Source of the DNA: JAGQUL01 sp039811765
GTDB taxonomy: Bacteria; Actinomycetota; Thermoleophilia; Gaiellales; SKUG01
DNA length: 8,534 nucleotides
Reading direction: 5' to 3'
NCBI GenBank assembly: GCA_039811765.1
Contig: JBDHZF010000106.1
Location: 1-8,534, forward strand
Of the stretch, positions 5,911 through 8,534 are shown piece by piece; within the stretch, counting starts at the first letter, position 1, and each line of letters starts with the position of its first letter. The position numbers were made by a program, and so were the translations under genes. The notes beneath the pieces were generated by a model. It was not told the DNA's origin. It saw only the letters and a program-made list of their open reading frames with translations, and made no database searches.

Positions 5911-6227
5911 GATTCCACCTCCTCGCTCGGCTGCTCTTCCTCGCGACGCGGCTTGAACATCTCGAGCATGCGATCCGTCACCACGAAGCCACCGACCACG
6001 TTCATCGTGCCGAACACCACCGCGAGGAACCCGATCACGCGAACGACGAGACTGGACGGATCGTCCGCGAGCACGAGCAGCGCGCCCACGAGCACCACGC
6101 CGTGGATCGCGTTCGTCGCGCTCATCAACGGGGTGTGCAGCATCGTGGGCACCTTCGAAATCACCTCGAAGCCCACGAACGCGGCGAGCACCGCCACGGT
6201 CAGTTGCGTCACCAGCTCCGCGCTCAT
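5907..6227 (-). CDS. pntAb: NAD(P) transhydrogenase alpha subunit part 2 (small membrane subunit)
   Basis: A 106-residue membrane protein equal to the C-terminal part of fused PntA proteins. The hallmark segment is KVPTMLHTPLMSATNAIHGVV (about residues 25-45). Three or so helices follow the pattern LTVAVLAAFVGFEVI, ATNAIHGVVLVGALLVLA and VIGFLAVVFGTMNVVGGFVV. The tail RMLEMFKPRREEEQPSEEVES is charged and cytoplasmic. It completes the membrane domain II with PntB. The ATG at 6227 has GGAGGA six bases upstream and overlaps the pntAa stop in ATGA; its own TGA overlaps the pntB GTG. Both joins indicate translational coupling, which would keep subunit amounts matched. Splitting the alpha subunit into two genes is usual in alphaproteobacteria and many other phyla, unlike the single pntA of E. 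coli. Confidence 0.96.
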   Translation of the reverse strand: MSAELVTQLTVAVLAAFVGFEVISKVPTMLHTPLMSATNAIHGVVLVGALLVLADDPSSLVVRVIGFLAVVFGTMNVVGGFVVTDRMLEMFKPRREEEQPSEEVES

Positions 6228-7372
6228 GCGTCGTCCTCCGATTCGTAGCGCTCGCGCAGCAGCGGATGCACCACCCGCCCCGCGAACGTGGCGAGCGTGC
6301 CCTCCACGATGTCGTCGTCCTGCTCCACGTCGAACTCGCCGTCGGGCGCGAGCAACGCCAGCAGGTTCGCAACATTCTTCGCATACAGCTGGCTCGCGTG
6401 CACGGGCATGCCGCCGGGCAGGTTGTCAGGGCCGAGCACGTGCACGCCGGCGTGCACGATTTCCTCGCCGTGCACGCTCGGCTCCACGTTGCCGCCTTTC
6501 GCCGAGGCGAGGTCCACGATCACCGATCCGGCGCGCATCCGCTCCACCGTGGTCGCCGGCACGATCACTGGCGCGGTGCGACCGGGCACGAGCGCGGTGG
6601 TGATCACCACGTCCTGCTCGGCGATGTGGTCGGCCATCAGTTCGCGTTGGCGTTGCTGCTCGTCGGCGGTGAGTTCGCGCGCGTATCCGCCCGCCGATTC
6701 TGCGTCGTCGCCGCTCGTCACGCTGAACTCGACGAATCGCGCGCCCAGGCTCTCCACTTGCTCACGCACCGCGGCGCGCGTGTCGTACGCCGTGACGACC
6801 GCGCCGAGACGCCGAGCGGTGGCGATCGCTTGCAGCCCAGCCACGCCCGCGCCGACCACGAACACCTTCGCGGGCGCGACGGTGCCAGCCGCCGTCATCA
6901 GCATCGGGAAGAACTTGTCGAGCCGGTCCGCGGCGATCAGCACCGCTCGGTACCCGGCAACCGTCGCCATCGAGCTGAGCACGTCCATCGACTGTGCACG
7001 ACTGGTGCGCGGCACTAGCTCCAGCGCGAACGCCGTGACCTTGCCCGCTGCGAGCCGCTCCACGCCAGCGCGATCGTCGAGCGGCTCGAGCATGCAGACG
7101 AGCGCTTGACCGGCGGCGAGCAGCGCGGCTTCCTGCTCGGTGGGCGGGTTGACCTTCACGACCACGTCCGCGCCAGCCACGGTTGCGGCAGCGTCCGCCT
7201 CGACCGTCGCGCCCACGGCGGCGAACGCGTCGTCCGTCCAACCTGCCGCCGATCCCGCACCCGATTGCACGACCACGGCGTGCCCTGCGCCGACCAGCTT
7301 CGCCACCACGTCCGGCACGAGCGCGACGCGCCCCTCGCCGGGCCGCGTCTCGCGCAACGTCGCAATCTTCAT
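6224..7372 (-). CDS. pntAa: NAD(P) transhydrogenase alpha subunit part 1 (NAD(H)-binding domain I)
   Basis: A 382-residue soluble domain I, matching the roughly 380 residues of split PntAa proteins. It belongs to the alanine dehydrogenase/transhydrogenase family. The opening MKIATLRETRPGEGRVALVPD is typical. The conserved loop PRTSRAQSMDVLSSMA (121-136) carries the Arg, Gln, Asp and Ser that contact NAD(H) in the Rhodospirillum rubrum enzyme (R122, Q127, D130, S133 here). The Rossmann motif is VGAGVAGL (173-180), with the ribose-binding acid in AYDTR (D197). It hands hydride from NADH to NADP+ bound on PntB. I chose the ATG at 7372, which has GAGG five bases upstream; an alternative ATG at 7399 (MTKEGGEVA extension) would overlap the upstream DUF202 stop in ATGA but has no clear ribosome site. 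The stop overlaps the pntAb start. Confidence 0.95.
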   Translation of the reverse strand: MKIATLRETRPGEGRVALVPDVVAKLVGAGHAVVVQSGAGSAAGWTDDAFAAVGATVEADAAATVAGADVVVKVNPPTEQEAALLAAGQALVCMLEPLDDRAGVERLAAGKVTAFALELVPRTSRAQSMDVLSSMATVAGYRAVLIAADRLDKFFPMLMTAAGTVAPAKVFVVGAGVAGLQAIATARRLGAVVTAYDTRAAVREQVESLGARFVEFSVTSGDDAESAGGYARELTADEQQRQRELMADHIAEQDVVITTALVPGRTAPVIVPATTVERMRAGSVIVDLASAKGGNVEPSVHGEEIVHAGVHVLGPDNLPGGMPVHASQLYAKNVANLLALLAPDGEFDVEQDDDIVEGTLATFAGRVVHPLLRERYESEDDA

Positions 7373-7395
7373 CGCCACCTCGCCACCCTCCTTCG

Positions 7396-7761
7396 TCATC
7401 GCTCGAGCACGAACACGATCGCGATCATCGCGACCACGAGCGTTCCAACCCACACCACTTCCAAGCCACGACGATGCGTGCGGTACTCGTCGTCGCGAAT
7501 CCCGATCGCGGTCAGCCGATAGCGCCAGCGACCCATCAGCACCACCAACAAACCGAACACGATCAGGCTCGCGGCGAGCAGCTTGTCGAGCGGGATCCCG
7601 AACGCGTGGCGCGTGTCGAGCAGCTGGGCCGCGCCCAACCCGAGCGCGATCGTGGTGAACCCCGTGCGCGCCCACGCGAGGAACGTTCGCTCGTTCGCGA
7701 GGTGCGTGCGGATCTTGCCCTTCGGCGGCGGATCGTTGGGAAGGATCTCGGGGATCTGCAT
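7396..7761 (-). CDS. DUF202/YidH-like membrane protein
   Basis: A 121-residue protein of the DUF202 family, recognised by the amphipathic signature RTHLANERTFLAWARTGF (18-35). It has three predicted membrane helices at about 32-48, 61-77 and 100-118, with a basic loop RTHRRGLE (about 94-101) between the second and third. The family has no established biochemical role. Here it is the first gene of the transhydrogenase operon: its stop lies 23 bases before the chosen pntAa start and overlaps the alternative ATG at 7399 in ATGA. This placement suggests, but does not show, a role in assembly, membrane insertion or control of the transhydrogenase. The ATG at 7761 has no clear Shine-Dalgarno site, and the possible -10 box is so close that the mRNA might be nearly leaderless. 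Confidence 0.88.
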   Translation of the reverse strand: MQIPEILPNDPPPKGKIRTHLANERTFLAWARTGFTTIALGLGAAQLLDTRHAFGIPLDKLLAASLIVFGLLVVLMGRWRYRLTAIGIRDDEYRTHRRGLEVVWVGTLVVAMIAIVFVLER

Positions 7762-7773
7762 GACCGTGCGACC

Positions 7774-7779
7774 GTATCA
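7774..7779 (-). promoter_or_regulatory. Possible -10 element of the DUF202-pnt operon
   Basis: The minus strand reads TGATAC at 7779-7774, 12 bases before the DUF202 ATG. Transcription starting 6-8 bases downstream would leave a leader of only a few bases, in line with the absence of a ribosome site. The -35 region at about 17 bp (CTGGCG) is poor. The box directly abuts the left arm of the inverted repeat at 7780-7824. Confidence 0.28.
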
Positions 7780-7824
7780 GGATCGGATTCGGCATCGCCA
7801 GCGCGGGTATCGCGCATCCGATCC
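7780..7824. promoter_or_regulatory. Perfect 9-bp inverted repeat in the divergent promoter region, candidate operator
   Basis: GGATCGGAT at 7780-7788 and its exact reverse complement ATCCGATCC at 7816-7824 are separated by 27 bp, centred at about 7802, in the 93-bp gap between the divergent DUF202-pnt operon and the DUF1801 gene. The arms are 36 bp apart start to start, between three and four helical turns, so two regulator dimers or a looping regulator could bind. No regulator gene is in the window. Confidence 0.45.
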
Positions 7825-7854
7825 AGCGCACACGACAGGAAACGAGCAGCGACG

Positions 7855-8277
7855 ATGGCGGATCCCTCCGAGCAATCCACCTTCACGAAAGACGAGAAGG
7901 CGGCGATGAAAGCGGCCGCGCGAGAACGCAAGCAGCCCACGGGCGAAGCGGACCTGCTCGCCGCGATCGAGAAGCTTCCGGAGGACGATCGCGCGATCGC
8001 GACCCGTCTGCACGAGATCGTCGCCAAGGCCGCGCCCGATCTGGAGCCGCGAACCTGGTACGGGATGCCGGCGTGGGCGACGCCCGGCAAGCAGGGCAAA
8101 GTGGTGTGCTTTTTCCAACCCGCGTCGAAGTTCAAGGCCCGCTACGGCACCTTCGGCTTCCAAGACACCGCGAACCTCGACGCCGGCTCGATCTGGCCCA
8201 CGTCCTTCGCGATCACCAAGCTGACGAAGGCGGGCGAGGCGGAGATCCGCAAGCTCGTCAAGCAAGCGGTGGGGTGA
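7855..8277 (+). CDS. DUF1801 (YdhG-like) domain protein
   Basis: A 140-residue cytoplasmic protein. The N-terminal FTKDEKAAMKAAARERK (10-26) is a charged helix seen in actinobacterial members of this family, followed by a DUF1801 core: helix about 31-60, LEPRTWYGMPAW (63-74), VVCFFQPASKFKARYGTFGF (83-102), and a basic C-terminal helix. DUF1801 overlaps the iron-chaperone/frataxin-like YdhG group, but no metal ligands are obvious, so I do not assign a function. The ATG at 7855 fits the family start; the upstream AGGA is 14 bases away, so the ribosome site is weak. It is divergent from the DUF202-pnt operon and its last 20 bases overlap the 3' end of the convergent PLP-enzyme gene. Confidence 0.85.
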   Translation: MADPSEQSTFTKDEKAAMKAAARERKQPTGEADLLAAIEKLPEDDRAIATRLHEIVAKAAPDLEPRTWYGMPAWATPGKQGKVVCFFQPASKFKARYGTFGFQDTANLDAGSIWPTSFAITKLTKAGEAEIRKLVKQAVG

Positions 8278-8534
8278 GCAGCGCGCGCACCTGTTCGAGC
8301 GCGTCGTGCTCGTCGGCGGCGTTCACGACACGCGGCGAGGAACCGCTCGCGCCCGCGGGCGCGCCGCTGACGATCACCACGGGGTAACGACCCGCGTCGG
8401 CGAGCCGTCGAGCGATGGCGATGTTCGCTGCGCTCTCGTCGCTCACGTCGATGCCGTCGGCGGCGAGCAAATCGCGCGCTGACGCCACGTCGGCGTCGGT
8501 CGCCACGTGCCCGGCGCCGCCGGTGGCCTCGATC
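8258..8534 (-). CDS. Threonine-synthase-like PLP-dependent enzyme, C-terminal end (partial, runs off the window)
   Basis: The frame is open from the window edge to TGA at 8260-8258, giving 92 residues of a C-terminus with no need for an internal start. The segments IEATGGAGHVATDADVASARDLLAADGIDVSDESAANIAIARRL and PVVIVSGAP follow the C-terminal layout of fold-type II PLP enzymes such as threonine synthase: a regulatory strand, a helix, a 'G-I-x-V-x-x-E/D-x-A-A' turn before a helix, then a hydrophobic strand ending in a Gly/Ser phosphate-side turn. The PLP lysine and phosphate loop lie outside the window, so the substrate cannot be fixed; cysteate synthase-like or other beta-family enzymes are alternatives. 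The last residues ALLTPPLA overlap the DUF1801 gene by 20 bp. Confidence 0.6.
   Translation of the reverse strand, partial: IEATGGAGHVATDADVASARDLLAADGIDVSDESAANIAIARRLADAGRYPVVIVSGAPAGASGSSPRVVNAADEHDALEQVRALLTPPLA

Noticed and set aside
4492..6384. A 630-codon reading of pntB extending upstream of 5910
   Set aside because: The first 158 codons overlap pntAb and the end of pntAa in the wrong frame and are Arg-rich. The GTG at 5910 has GGAGGT and the correct PntB N-terminus.

Overview
The window is GC-rich bacterial chromosomal DNA with tightly packed genes. The split three-gene pntAa/pntAb/pntB transhydrogenase, the citrate synthase style (opening GLKGVKVAQTSIG) and the DUF1801 N-terminus (FTKDEKAAMK) suggest an actinobacterium-like host. 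This is inference from family resemblance: no rRNA or other marker is present, and other high-GC phyla remain possible.

Left part (1-2757). The window opens in the last codons of an IS110-family transposase, lower in GC than its surroundings. Nine bases later comes a DsbA/FrnE-like thioredoxin-fold gene (118-948, +), whose active site keeps one cysteine (CPWA). Converging on it with a 16-bp gap is a gene for an uncharacterised ATP-grasp ligase (965-2383, -). Upstream of that lies a gene for a 100-residue glycine/alanine-rich membrane protein (2455-2757, -).

Middle (2758-3201). This gene-free stretch holds three tandem 16-bp units, a 15-bp direct repeat, a 10-bp inverted repeat and a perfect 17-bp stem-loop. 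The stem-loop sits just past the end of the citrate synthase gene and probably terminates or protects its transcript.

Right part (3202-7761, all -). In transcription order the genes are: a DUF202 membrane protein, pntAa (NAD(H)-binding domain I), pntAb (membrane segment), pntB (membrane domain II plus NADP(H)-binding domain III), then after 90 bp a citrate synthase. pntAa-pntAb and pntAb-pntB overlap by 4 bp (ATGA, GTGA), and DUF202-pntAa would as well if the upstream pntAa start is used. The transhydrogenase uses the proton gradient to exchange hydride between NADH and NADP+. With citrate synthase downstream, the cluster looks like a central-metabolism and redox-balance unit.

Right end (7762-8534). 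A 93-bp divergent promoter region carrying a perfect 9-bp inverted repeat separates the DUF202-pnt operon from a DUF1801 gene (7855-8277, +). That gene overlaps by 20 bp, tail to tail, the 3' end of a threonine-synthase-like PLP enzyme gene that runs off the window.

I found no CRISPR array, tRNA, rRNA, phage gene or recognised defence system. The most unusual points are the repeat-rich intergenic region, the DUF202-transhydrogenase coupling, the Glu in place of the usual catalytic Asp of citrate synthase, and the single-cysteine DsbA-like protein next to an IS110 remnant.
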